Notes under the pieces: model-generated
What the model was told of the DNA's origin: nothing
The model's database searches: none
What the model saw: only the letters and a program-made list of their open reading frames with translations
Program-made: the position numbers and the translations under genes
Shown here: positions 52,298-61,572 of the stretch, in pieces
How positions within the stretch are numbered: position 1 is the stretch's first letter
How the letters are laid out: every line of letters starts with the position of its first letter
From: Pipra filicauda
Lineage: Eukaryota > Chordata > Aves > Passeriformes > Pipridae
Direction: 5' to 3'
Length of the DNA stretch: 64,000 bases
NCBI RefSeq assembly: GCF_003945595.2
Contig: NW_024104509.1
Span: 3,782,001 to 3,846,000, forward strand

Positions 52298-52464
52298 GAG
52301 GCAGTGGAACAGGCTGCCCAGGGAAGTTGTGGATGGTCCATCCCAGACAATGTTCAGGACAGGTTGGATGGAACTTTAAGGTGTCCCTGGCCATGGCAGG
52401 GAGGTTGGAACTAGGTGATCTTTCAGATCCCTTCCAACCCAACCCATTCTATGATTCTATGCTT
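52298..52464 (+). mobile_element. CR1 LINE, 5'-truncated 3' end
   Basis: Begins CAGTGGAACAGGCTGCCCAG near 52302 and runs through GTTCAGGACAGGTTGGATGG and GATCCCTTCCAACCCAACCC to CATTCTATGATTCTATG, the complete CR1 3' terminus with two terminal repeat units. Among the better-preserved CR1 ends in the window. Confidence 0.95.
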
Positions 52465-53380
52465 TTATGTCACAGGATTCTGACTCCATCACAGAGATCC
52501 AAACAAACACAGAATTCCATAACTTTTAGTTCTAACAGTGTTTAGATAAGTAGATGTAAGTAATAATGTAAAACAGATGTAAATAATAGTAGCAGAAAAG
52601 TTTATCGAGCCCTTCAAGAGGCTGAAGTGCAAGTTGAAATGTATAGAGGTGCATAGTATGATTTTTCAAATTTACTTCCCCAAGAGGATTTCCTTTCTTA
52701 AGAGGATTAAATACTCAGGAATATTAGGCAGCCTGATCAGAACAGAAGGTCCAAGTCTTACTTGTAAAAATGAATGAAAATAAACCGCCACAGAAATTAT
52801 TTTCATCCATTCCCTCTAACAGTGAGAAAAAGGCAGTAATGAAACTTTTTCTCATGTAATCTTCCTTTGAGGTTTCATATTTTATTTTGTGGGAAATATT
52901 TGATTTTATCACCATTTGCTCTTTTTTTCTCATAGTGAGCCTTTGAATTCCCATTCAGTTTTCCAGCTTGAAGGCAAATCAGGTAAAAATTATTCTCTCT
53001 CTTTTTTTTTTTCCCCCCAGAGCGGGGATGAACAGTATGTGGCACATACCTTTACTTGAATTTTTTGAAGTGAAAAATAAAGGATTAGTTTTTCCCACTA
53101 GGTTTTAGCAGAGTAGAAGGCTCAAGATCAAAACATACAGAAACTCTACAAACTTTAAAAATCACACAAAGTTTCAACATCAGAACCTGCAAATTAACAT
53201 CATTATATTAAAATAATTAGTGGAATGGTCCCAGAGCCGTATCTAGGAGTTTTCAAATTTCAACCATAAATTCCACTGTTACAAGACTGGGGAAAAATCC
53301 TAAATTATTCTTAATATCAACCTTACAATAACAATACCATCAGACTCTCACAGGGTATTTATAAGATTTACTCAAAATTT
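52465..53380. other. Non-coding stretch, nothing recognised
   Basis: AT-rich sequence with a T/C run at 53003-53019. No repeat or gene seen. Confidence 0.6.
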
Positions 53381-53503
53381 CTGTAGCTCAGCTGGTTAGG
53401 GAATGACACCAAGGTAGTGGGTTTGATCCCTGTATGGGCCATTTACTTCAGAGTGGGACTCGATGATCCTTGTGGGTCCCTTCCATCTCAGAATATTCTG
53501 TGA
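53381..53503 (+). mobile_element. tRNA-derived SINE with CR1 tail (TguSINE1 type)
   Basis: The head is tRNA-like and holds an RNA polymerase III internal promoter: an A box TAGCTCAGCTGG at 53384-53395 and a B box GGTTTGATCCC at 53420-53430. The boxes are 36 nt apart, shorter than in a true tRNA, so the anticodon arm is partly deleted. The linker TATGGGCCATTTACTTCAGAG leads into a CR1-like tail, GGACTCGATGATCCTTGTGG... to AATATTCTGTGA. The tail is what CR1 reverse transcriptase recognises, so the SINE would be moved by CR1. As I know the literature, SINEs of this design (TguSINE1) are confined to passerine birds. The B box carries a T in place of the usual C (GGTTC), and the copy is old, with no evident target duplication. 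Confidence 0.88.
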
Positions 53504-53744
53504 AAACAAAGCCCTATAATTTGATGTACAGAATTTTTTAGGTAGAAGATTTCAAATTGTGTTCTCTTTAAGACTTACTGGTGTTCCCAAAAATCTTTTG
53601 CTGACTACTCTTAAGCAAACCTGGCTCTAATTTTCTGCCTCCAAAACATGATTCCATACATAGTAAGAATTCAGTCTGCATCCAAGCTGAGTAGCAGGCA
53701 CATAATAGAGATGATGATGTTGTAATGCAGTTTTATGAAAGCAT

Positions 53745-54265
53745 CACATCAAAAACAGTGAAAGAAGCAAATAGAATGCTAGAAATTATTCAAAAAAGAA
53801 TACAGAAGGGAAGGCACTACTATGCCACTGCATAAATTCTTCATATAACTACATTTTGAATGCTCTCATTTCTATTATATTATTTTTGAGATGTGAGAAC
53901 AAGAATTGAGGAAAGTGCAGAGGAGGGTATCAGGGATAATCAAAGTTAAAGAATAATATTGGTAGAAGGAATAACTAAATAGACTTGGACCCTTCAGCCT
54001 GGGAAAGAGATGACTGAGAAGGAATAGAATAAAAGTCTATAAAAACCATGAGTAGAATGAAAAAGCATAAGGTGTTATTATTTCCTTTCTTTTCCAATAG
54101 AAGGCCTAGGGGGCAGGAAAAAAATAAGTTGCAAAAAAAATTGAGATACTGCCTCACACAGCTCCTCAGGATGTTTTTTATGCTCAGACTTTATGTAGGC
54201 TCAAAAAGGATCTGGGCAAACTAAGAAAAGTCTTAAGGACTAGTTAAAAGCAAGACTTGTAACTC
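53745..54265 (+). mobile_element. Ancient CR1/L3-type LINE relic
   Basis: A heavily decayed stretch of LINE ORF2, plus strand. Recognisable blocks in order: AAGCAAATAGAATGCTAGAA, GTGCAGAGGAGGGTATCAGG, GGACCCTTCAGCCTGGGAAA, AGTCTATAAAAACCATGAGT, and GGCTCAAAAAGGATCTGGGC. These match the region after the RT core in the old CR1 group shared by amniotes (turtles, and L3 in mammals), not the young avian CR1 subfamilies above. Every frame is full of stops. It predates the other insertions in the window. Confidence 0.8.
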
Positions 54266-56440
54266 AGAAAACCCCAAGTCATAGTTTCTAGCTGTGGAGA
54301 TAAACACAGAGCATCTCCTGTATTGCCTGCACTCTGAGATGACCTTGTGATCACAAGTAAACTTTGCTCTCACTCAGCAGGGTTACTCAAGCATATATTT
54401 ACACTGTGTGGATCAATATGTACACGCAAAAGACAGACTTCAAGTGTACAAATGCATTTTGCCGCTTTTTCAAAGGTATCTTGGCACGTTACCTTATTGA
54501 GTAGGTTAAAAAAAACCCAAAAAAACAACAAACAAAACAAAAGAAACACATTTTTGCATCGCGCTTTACCATATCCCTTACAGTACTGAAATCATTAAAT
54601 CATTTCTGTTAAATAATATGTTTCTGGGAGCGGTGGTTTTATTTGACTTAGATATTTTAGACTCTGAAACAGGCGAATTCACTCTTGGAAAAAAAAGATA
54701 GATAATATGATGCAGTAAAAGTACAACAGTTTACAGGTTTTAACAGCTCATGTGTCAAGTTGTCCATCCCTAAAGTAGTTAAAGATTCTTATGGGATTAT
54801 GGACTTGTATTTGACATTTTTGTCTAAAAACACCACTCTCATACGCACATGCACACAGACATGCTCCCCCAAGATCACTGCAAGACCTACAGCATTTACC
54901 AATATAAATAGACACAACTCTCCTTAATCATAGTTTCATTTAACATGCACACATTCTATGTGTATTCTTTGGATTTTCCATTTAACTTTGGGCCAGATGG
55001 TGCCAGTGGGAGCTTGTAATGTGAATCTGTTCTCACAAATAAGGAACTTTTGAAGGCATTGCCCTTCAGTGAACTATTGTAATATCAAAGGCTACAGAAG
55101 CTTTTTTTTACAGAGACAAGGCTTGGTTTGCTGGTATTGTACGGAGTGAGAACACAGATTTCATCTTTTTTCCAGGTCTGAACATAAAGATGGTACTGAT
55201 TATCACCAGCTTCTGCATAGAACAACAGAGCAGTGCAAGGCTTATTGTATATGACACAGACTACCATGAGTATTGACACCATTTCATTTAACTTCTCTCC
55301 ATTTAAGCTTCTTTTTGGAAGATGTGATGTGTAAAATACGTAGTACAAAAGCATGTAATTTCAGCAGATAATGACATTCAACATTTTTGTCTGCTTTCTT
55401 CTATCCTAGTCATTCTGACTTGCTTAATTACACCAGTAAAAAAAGATGATATTTCAAAATGGGGAAATGAATAATTGTTTTCAATAGGTGCAATAGTTAT
55501 TGCTTCAAACAAATATAATAATTAAAGCTATGCTCCTGCGCCCTTACACAGTGAACAAAAGCAGCTTCCAACACTCAGTGGTCCATAGTGGGAAATTAGA
55601 ACCATGGCACTTATCCCAAAATAAGATTTCTCAATGATCAAATACAACAAACTTAACGAATTTCATATCTTGAGTCAAGGATACTTTACCTAGTAGAACA
55701 GAAAATGAGATTTTAGCTCTGTGAGACAGCTGATATTTAGACATTTGACTTTTTTTTCCAAAACTTTCCAGAGAGTAAACATTTTCCAGAAAGGTCAGTT
55801 AAACAATGAAAGTATTTTTCATTCTGAATGGGTTCAGATATATTTTGTATCCACCTAAGCCAGTACCGTGGTTTATAGGAAAAGCAATACAACTGTTTCA
55901 TACTTTAAAAATTTGACTTCTCAACTGCCAGGGAAATGTACTTTAGTTGGGACTATTCCTCTGTGGATAAACTTGCTGGGCTATGTCATGAGAGATATAG
56001 TTAGCTGAGCTGAAGCAGTGTGAAGAACCCATACTATACTGTTTCAATGAGGCTCTAAGGCTGCTTAGGAAAAAGCAAAATGCATTCAAAGCATCCGGAC
56101 TGAAATCTATTGACATGGACAGTCATAATCAGGAAAAATAAGTTTCGCAGAAGAAAGTGATTTAACAATATTCTTTGCCACAGACTCCTTGATTGGAAAC
56201 CTTACATGTTGTATAAAAAATGTCTTTAATTAAGGTCATATTTTAAATATTGATGAGTATGAGCCAGGGCCAACTACAGATCAATTTCCCAACTTTTGCT
56301 TATGTTTAGTAACTACTAAATTTCATACAGTCTTTTTGATTTAATTTGTTTTTTGGTATAAAGTTACACTTCTCACATGAACGAGCATTGAAGAACTGGA
56401 TCCCAAATTATTCTTCAATACAGTTAATATTGAACACAAT
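54266..56440. other. Non-coding stretch, no gene recognised
   Basis: An A-rich low-complexity run with CAAA units lies at 54508-54550. Frames are short. No further repeat family is recognised before the next insertion. Confidence 0.6.
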
Positions 56441-56451
56441 ACTTAGATATA
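56441..56451. repeat. Target site duplication, left, of RTE-like copy 3
   Basis: ACTTAGATATA, repeated exactly at 57685-57695. Confidence 0.93.
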
Positions 56452-56779
56452 CCATGTCTGTAGTACTCCTGTTGGTTCTGAAACCACACTGGCTTTCAGG
56501 TAGAATTCCTTCTGCTATAGCGGGTATTAATCTGTTCAAGAGTATTATTGCCAGGATTTTGCCAGCAATGGAGAGCAGAGTAATACCACGGTAATTTGAA
56601 CAGTCTGATTTAATTCCTTTCTTCTTATATAAGGTGATGATGACTGCATCATGAAGGTCTGATGGTCATTCGCCTAGTTCCCAACAGTGCACCACAAACT
56701 CATGAAATTTAGCATGGAGTGCAAGGCCCCCATGTTTCCAGATTTCAGGTGGAATTCCATCAACCCCAGCTGCCTTGCC
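56452..56779 (-). pseudogene. Inverted RT fragment of RTE-like ORF, copy 3
   Basis: On the minus strand from 56779 the frame reads GKAAGVDGIPPEIWKHGG, later VIITLYKKKGIKSDCSNYRG, ITLLSIAGKILA, ILPESQCGF and ends STTDMV at the insertion edge. These are the early RT blocks (fingers and the first palm region) of non-LTR reverse transcriptases. One in-frame stop (after the CWELGE-like stretch, about 56665) breaks it. The segment lacks the catalytic aspartates, which lay in the deleted middle. Confidence 0.9.
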
Positions 56780-57652
56780 GATGCTGCTGAGCTCTTTGGG
56801 CTGGAAGTCAGCTTAAAGAAGACAGAAGTTCTCTATCAACCTGCACCTCAGGAAGTCTTCCATCATTCCCATATCACCATTGGCCAATCAGAGCTCAAAT
56901 CAGTCCAACAATTTAATTATCTAGGCATCTCCTCGGACAGTAAGATTGATGGAGAGACAGACAACAGGTTAGCAAAGATATATAGTGCCTTCAAAAAGCT
57001 TCATAAAAGAGTTTGGGGAAATAAACACTTGAAGAAAAGTACAAAGATCAGTGTTTACAGAGTCACAGTGCTGTCTACTCTCTTATATGGATCTGAATCA
57101 TGGGGCATCTACCACCACCACCTGCGTCTCCTAGAACACTTCCATCAACGCTGCCTCCGTACAATCTTAAACTGGTCAGATTATGCGACTAATATGTCTG
57201 TTCTTGAACAGCCAGCAATCACAAGTATTGAGGCCATGTTGCTGAGAACACAGCTGTGCTGGGCAGGGCACATGTCCAGGAAGAAGGACCACTGCCTCCC
57301 TAAGATCTTGCTTTATGGTGAACTTGCCACCGGCTGCCGCAAGAGAGGAGCCCCGAAGAGGAGATACAAGGACTCCTTGAAACAACATCTCAGCCTTGGC
57401 CATATTGATCATCATAACTGGTCTACTCTGGCCTCCAATCAGGAGGTCTGGAGACACACCATCTATAACGCTGCTGCTTCCTTTGAGAATGTATGCAGGA
57501 TCACTCTTGAGGAGAAAAGACAATGCAGAAAGAATCGTGCCTTGCAGAATATACCACCTAAGGAGTCTTTCTGCTGTGTCTTTTGCAACGGGTTGTGCCT
57601 GTCTCGTATTGGCCTTTTTAGCCACCAGCGCGCTTGTAAGAAATGTGGGTAG
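56775..57652 (+). pseudogene. C-terminal RT-to-finger fragment of RTE-like ORF, long open frame
   Basis: The longest open frame in the window (321 codons if counted from an ATG at 56687). Its first 30 codons or so are translation of the inverted part in the wrong sense, so the real element frame starts at about 56775. It encodes the end of the RT domain (LFGLEVSLKKTEVLYQPAP, QQFNYLGISSDSKIDG), then LLYGSESWGIYHHHLRLLEH, FHQRCLRTILNWSDY, and SIEAMLLRTQLCWAGH. It then reads LPKILLYGELATGCRKRG and a final finger with CVFC and HQRAC spaced Cys-X2-Cys-X12-His-X3-Cys. About 290 codons without a stop means little time has passed since insertion or few mutations have accumulated. No start, endonuclease or catalytic core is present, so it is a fragment. 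Confidence 0.9.
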
Positions 57653-57666
57653 AGACCTTCCCAAAT

Positions 57667-57680
57667 CTTCATTCGCGAAG
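57667..57680 (+). other. 3' UTR hairpin of RTE-like copy 3
   Basis: CTTCA TTCG CGAAG: as in the other copies but with one stem base changed (G to A next to the loop), a likely CpG decay. Confidence 0.75.
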
Positions 57681-57684
57681 AGTG

Positions 57685-57695
57685 ACTTAGATATA
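57685..57695. repeat. Target site duplication, right, of RTE-like copy 3
   Basis: Exact copy of the 11 bp at 56441-56451. Confidence 0.93.
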
Positions 57696-59388
57696 TTAAG
57701 ACATCCTGTGACATGATATAAACACTAGTTAAATATTTTACTTAGTTTTAAATGTTTTCGGCTGTGTCTACTGGCAAAAAACATTTTCTTTGGAGCACAG
57801 CCATTTTTTTTCTGTGTGTGTTACTTTAATTTCTTTATTCTTTATTCTTTGGGCTGATGTAACCTACAGAGAGGTAACCTACAGCTACTTCTAAAATTTC
57901 GTCTTTCCTAAATTTCAAGTTCTTTGGAGGCCTCACAGTTCTTTTATTTTCAATATTTCAGAAGTTCAGGATTCTGAGGAAACTGAGTAGCAAATAAAAT
58001 AAAAGGAGAGCAATTTTTATCTGTTCCTTTTGGTATTCCATATGTATGTGTTATCAGTGATCTTATTAGCACTTTTATTGATTCCTGCTTTTAAAATCAC
58101 TTCTCTTTTCCAAGAATTTCCAAAGTTCTTTCAAACACCATGCTTTTGCCTGAGTTAAAGAATAAGTAAGATTTAGAAAGTCCAGGAAAACCCTTGCTTT
58201 CAAATACAAAGCACCCTCATCTATACAATGAGCCAAATCCTTTTGAAATTGCAGTGTTGGAAATTGTATTTGTGATATGGTTTTATGCATGCATAGCTCA
58301 CAGTTCTATTTAATCCTATAAAAAACCTGATTGGATTTTCACTCACATTCTTAGAGATTTCTAAGACAATATTATCCTTACTGAACTCACACTGCCAGCT
58401 TTTGGAAGAAGAAGTGATGGTCCAGTCATCTAGCTAACAAGCCATTCATTCTCCAAAAGGTTTTTATACTTCTTATAAAGCCTTAAATTTACTGAGGAGT
58501 CCCAGGCCTTGTTTCTGGGCAATAACACAGAATAGATCACAAAACCTAGCTGCATTAAGACTGGCATTCTTTGTTTACTAAGGTCTATTGCTGTAGGAAA
58601 TTGTCTTCTTTCAAATTAAAACTATAAAGGAAGCTGTACGTGGATAACTGTATTTAGACACTGGGCAGCATGTCACAAAATATTTTAATGTGGGAACATT
58701 AGATTTATTTCCTCTCTCAAATTCCCATACAAATCTATATATTTTCCCGTATATAGTCTTGTGATAAGTCTTTTTTCAGTTAAGCATTTCTTTTGCATTC
58801 TACTTGAGAAACAACAGTATTTTAAACATCAGTTGGGCTTCCCAGTTAACATACATGATTTTATTTCAGACTCTAGCCAAATGTCTTTTCTACACCTTTG
58901 TATCTTAACCAACTGGAAATCAAAGGAGAAAGGAGTAGGTGGTTTGTGATGTCTATAGCATATTTGTATTTCATGATACAATAAAGTGCTAGCAGCACTG
59001 GAAAACCTTTTCCATTATGTTAGTTTTTTATGGTAATGGTCATTTTCACCCTGCCTAAATAGTTGGCTTCTGCAATTAAATATTACTTGTTTTCTAACTT
59101 CTGCTGTTTCATGCCTGTGTGTGCACATGCATGTCCACAAAGAAGCATTCTCTTTCACAGCATGTCCACTGTAGCAAAGCTGTTAGAAAGAAAAGCCAGA
59201 CAATCAAATTCATGGATTTTTAAGCATTCTTTTATTCCTAGTTGCTGTTCCCTTTATCCCGCTTATTACTTTTTCATCTTACAAGCTGCTCATTGCCTTT
59301 TCATCTTTTTTTTGCATTAATACCATTTTCAGTGAATAGTTTGGCAAAGGTCAGATGATGGATTCTCATACCAGAATAAGGTATGTGA
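57696..59388. other. Non-coding stretch, no gene recognised
   Basis: A short TTTATTC tandem repeat (three units) lies at 57831-57850, followed by a duplicated GTAACCTACAGA at about 57859-57884. Otherwise nothing recognised. Confidence 0.6.
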
Positions 59389-60432
59389 TGGGTTAACCCC
59401 GGATAGACATCAGGTGCCCAGTAAAGCTGCTCTAGCCCTCCCCTTCTCAGCTGGGCAGGGAACAGAATATATAATGAAGGTCTCCTGGGTCAAGATAAGG
59501 ACAGGGAGAGGTCACTCACCGATTACTGTCATGGGAAAACCAACCTTGACTTGGAGAAATTAATTTATTACCAATCAAAACAGAATAGAATAATGAGAAA
59601 TAAACCCAAATCTTTAAACATCTTCTCCTTACCCCTCCCTTCTTCCTGGGCTTAACTTTAGTTACAATTTTTCTCCCTCTTCCTCCCCAGCAGCACAGGA
59701 AGATGGAGAATGGGGACTGTGGTCAGTTCATCACACATTTTCTCTGCCACTTCTTCCTCCAGGGGAAGGACTCCTCACACTTTTCCCCTGCTCTAGCATG
59801 GGATCTCACTCATGGGAACTTCTTCAATGTGAGTCTTTCTCAAGTTCTTCATTAACTGCTCCATTATAGGTCCCTTCCACAGAGTGCAGTACTTCAGGAA
59901 CTGACCACTTCAGCATGGTTCCCTCAAGGGGCCATGGGTCCTGCCAGGAGGCTGCTTCACTGTGGGCTTCATGTGGGGTCACAACCTCCTTCAGACATCC
60001 ACCTGCTCTCCACATGCTGCAGGTGGATCTCTGATCCACCATGGGACCTCCATGGCCTGCAAAGGGACAGTCTGCCACTCACCATCGTCTTCATCATGGG
60101 CTGCAGGGGAATCTCTGCTCCAATACCTGAAGCACCTCTTCCCCTCCCTTCTTCACTCATCTTAGTGTTTGCAGAGCTGTTGTTCTCACATCTCCTCACT
60201 TCTCTCTTCTCTGACTGCAAATCGTGCAGGATTTTTTCCCCCTTCCTAAATCTGCTAACACGCTTGCTGATGGCCTTGGCCAGCTGCAGATCTATCCTGG
60301 AGCTGGCTGACACTGCCTCTGTCACACACAGGGGAAGTTGCTGGCAGCTTCTCACAGAAGCCACCCCTGCAGCCCCTCCTCTCTCACACCCCCTGCCCAC
60401 CTTGCTACTACCAAAACTTTTCCAAGCCTGAT
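59389..60432 (-). mobile_element. Long solo LTR of an avian endogenous retrovirus
   Basis: Read on the minus strand it starts near TGTGTATCAGGCTTGG (about 60436-60432) and ends AACCCATCACA at 59393-59389 or a few bases either side. An AATAAA poly(A) signal lies at 59579-59574 in minus sense, close to the 3' end, and the segment is markedly GC-richer than its surroundings. I recognise the overall sequence as a high-copy LTR of bird genomes of about 1 kb. No internal retroviral genes flank it, so it is a solo LTR. Flanks GGTA and GGAA are at best an imperfect duplication. Frames of 155 codons (60436-59969 minus) and 165 codons (59934-60431 plus) lie within it, on opposite strands. Confidence 0.82.
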
Positions 60433-60579
60433 ACACAGGAAGAGGAAATTATTTGCCATTTTAAGTCTGGCTCAGAATGCTATTAAAAAACTATTGCCAA
60501 AGTAATAAGTTATTGCTTAATAACTTGCATCCTTGCTACTGGCCAAGCATCTCCCTAGATTGCTAATTTTCATTTTTAA
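60433..60579. other. Short AT-rich spacer
   Basis: Nothing recognised; separates the solo LTR from the ancient CR1 relic. Confidence 0.6.
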
Positions 60580-60790
60580 AAAGTCTTGCAGAACACTGAG
60601 AATTCTAAGGGACTGGAGGAAAGCTAATACATCAATAACACAGAAAAGGTAAATGGGATGACTGGATAATTACTGGCTTGTCAGTATGACATTGATCTAG
60701 GCAAAATAACAGTACAACTTAGGTGGAGTACAGTTAATAAAGAATTGCATACATAATTAATTCCAATGAGCAATTCCAACTAATATGGAA
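60580..60790 (+). mobile_element. Ancient CR1-type LINE relic (RT start)
   Basis: Plus-strand remnant of LINE ORF2. Recognisable in order: GGGACTGGAGGAAAGCTAAT, GGTAAATGGGATGACTGGAT, ATTACTGGCTTGTCAGTATG, then an AGTTAATAAAGAATT block. This corresponds to the RT region with the DWRKAN...NYRPVSL motif of old CR1 elements (the group also seen in turtles and crocodilians). All frames are broken. It is distinct from the later part of ORF2 seen at 53745-54265, so the two need not be one insertion. Confidence 0.8.
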
Positions 60791-61130
60791 GTTGTGCTTT
60801 CAAGCAATTTTGACGCTTCTTTAGTTGGGTTTTACCTACTTTGTTTTTAAATACAGAAGTACAGTTAGAATTTTCTGTAAAATAATTTTCTTCTTGGCCT
60901 AATATTAACTTAGGGTTTCATCAGCAACATGAATTAAAATACTACATTTAATCCAATTTCCAGAAGAAAAAATGTATAGGAGAGTAAGTAAAGACTACCT
61001 CATATACATTGCATCAAACTGATGCCTTAAGCCCCTAATGGTTTTTTATTTTTCTAATATTTGTAAGCCTTATAAGTTTTATAGGTAGTAGAAGTAGATT
61101 TTAAAGGCAGCATCCCTCACTCCCTTTCCC
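60791..61130. other. AT-rich non-coding stretch
   Basis: No clear feature. May contain more of the decayed LINE but nothing can be aligned by eye. Confidence 0.5.
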
Positions 61131-61572
61131 TGTAGTACAAATAGCCTACACATTCCTTAACCCTCTTACCTCATTCTATGCACCCCATATCACTCCAACC
61201 CCCGAATCCAGTAGAAATGTTTAGTCTCTTGTCAAGGCAAGGCCTGTTCTGTTTGGAGAATGCTTGTATCTTGGCCCAAACTGCAGAACATGGCCAAGAA
61301 CTGGGTAACTGTGTGCACTCTGTGCCCCAAAGAAGATGAAGATTGATGAAGAGAGGGTCTCAAAAAGCCCCCAGCCCCAACTCCCAGGGGGGCGGGGTGA
61401 GGGGTGGATCAGGGCAAAAGTAACAGGGTGGACACACTTGGGATTGGACAGATATTGTTATAAAATGTAACATCTCAGGCACAGCCGGCATGTGTAACAT
61501 CTATTTCCTTGGCAAAATTAAACCCTTTCCTTATCTCACCCTAATTAACTGCTCCTGAGTTTTTTCTTAGCA
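61131..61572 (+). mobile_element. LTR-like segment of an endogenous retrovirus (boundaries uncertain)
   Basis: The plus strand has an LTR-type promoter and terminator order: TATAAAA at 61459-61465 and ATTAAA at 61517-61522, 58 bp apart, followed by a C/T-rich U5-like end TGCTCCTGAGTTTTTTCTTAGCA. The likely start is TGTAGTACAA (61131) or TGTTTAG (61219); the likely end is TTAGCA at 61572. No target duplication could be found for either choice. A G-rich block at 61387-61414 lies in the U3-like part. Compatible with an avian beta-like or class I ERV LTR. Confidence 0.5.
61387..61414 (+). other. G-quadruplex motif
   Basis: Four runs of three or more G with loops of 1, 3 and 7 bases (C, TGA, TGGATCA), which meets the usual G4 pattern. 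It lies 45 bp upstream of the TATAAAA of the LTR-like segment. Confidence 0.75.

Larger units (their letters stand above)
56452..57684 (+). mobile_element. RTE-like LINE copy 3 with 5' inversion (twin priming)
   Basis: The largest copy of the family. The right part (from 56775, plus) runs from within the RT domain to the 3' end. The left part (56452-56779) is an upstream RT segment in the opposite orientation. At the junction five bases, TTGCC (56775-56779), can be assigned to either part, a microhomology join. One perfect 11-bp duplication encloses both parts. The 3' end stops at GCGAAG plus AGTG instead of continuing to CCCAGCCATGA as in copies 1 and 2, so it is slightly shorter or a variant tail. 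About 110 residues of RT, including the FADD active-site region, were lost between the two parts. Confidence 0.95.

Noticed and set aside
53384..53430. tRNA gene
   Set aside because: Pol III A and B boxes are present, but they are too close together for a tRNA, the anticodon arm is incomplete, and the sequence runs into a CR1 tail. It is a SINE head.
56687..56774. ATG at 56687 as the start of the 321-codon frame
   Set aside because: This part lies in the inverted segment read in the wrong sense, so it is not element protein. The true frame starts after the junction near 56775.
59385..60441. Clear target site duplication for the solo LTR
   Set aside because: Only GGTA and GGAA flank the probable edges; mismatch and edge uncertainty make it unsafe.
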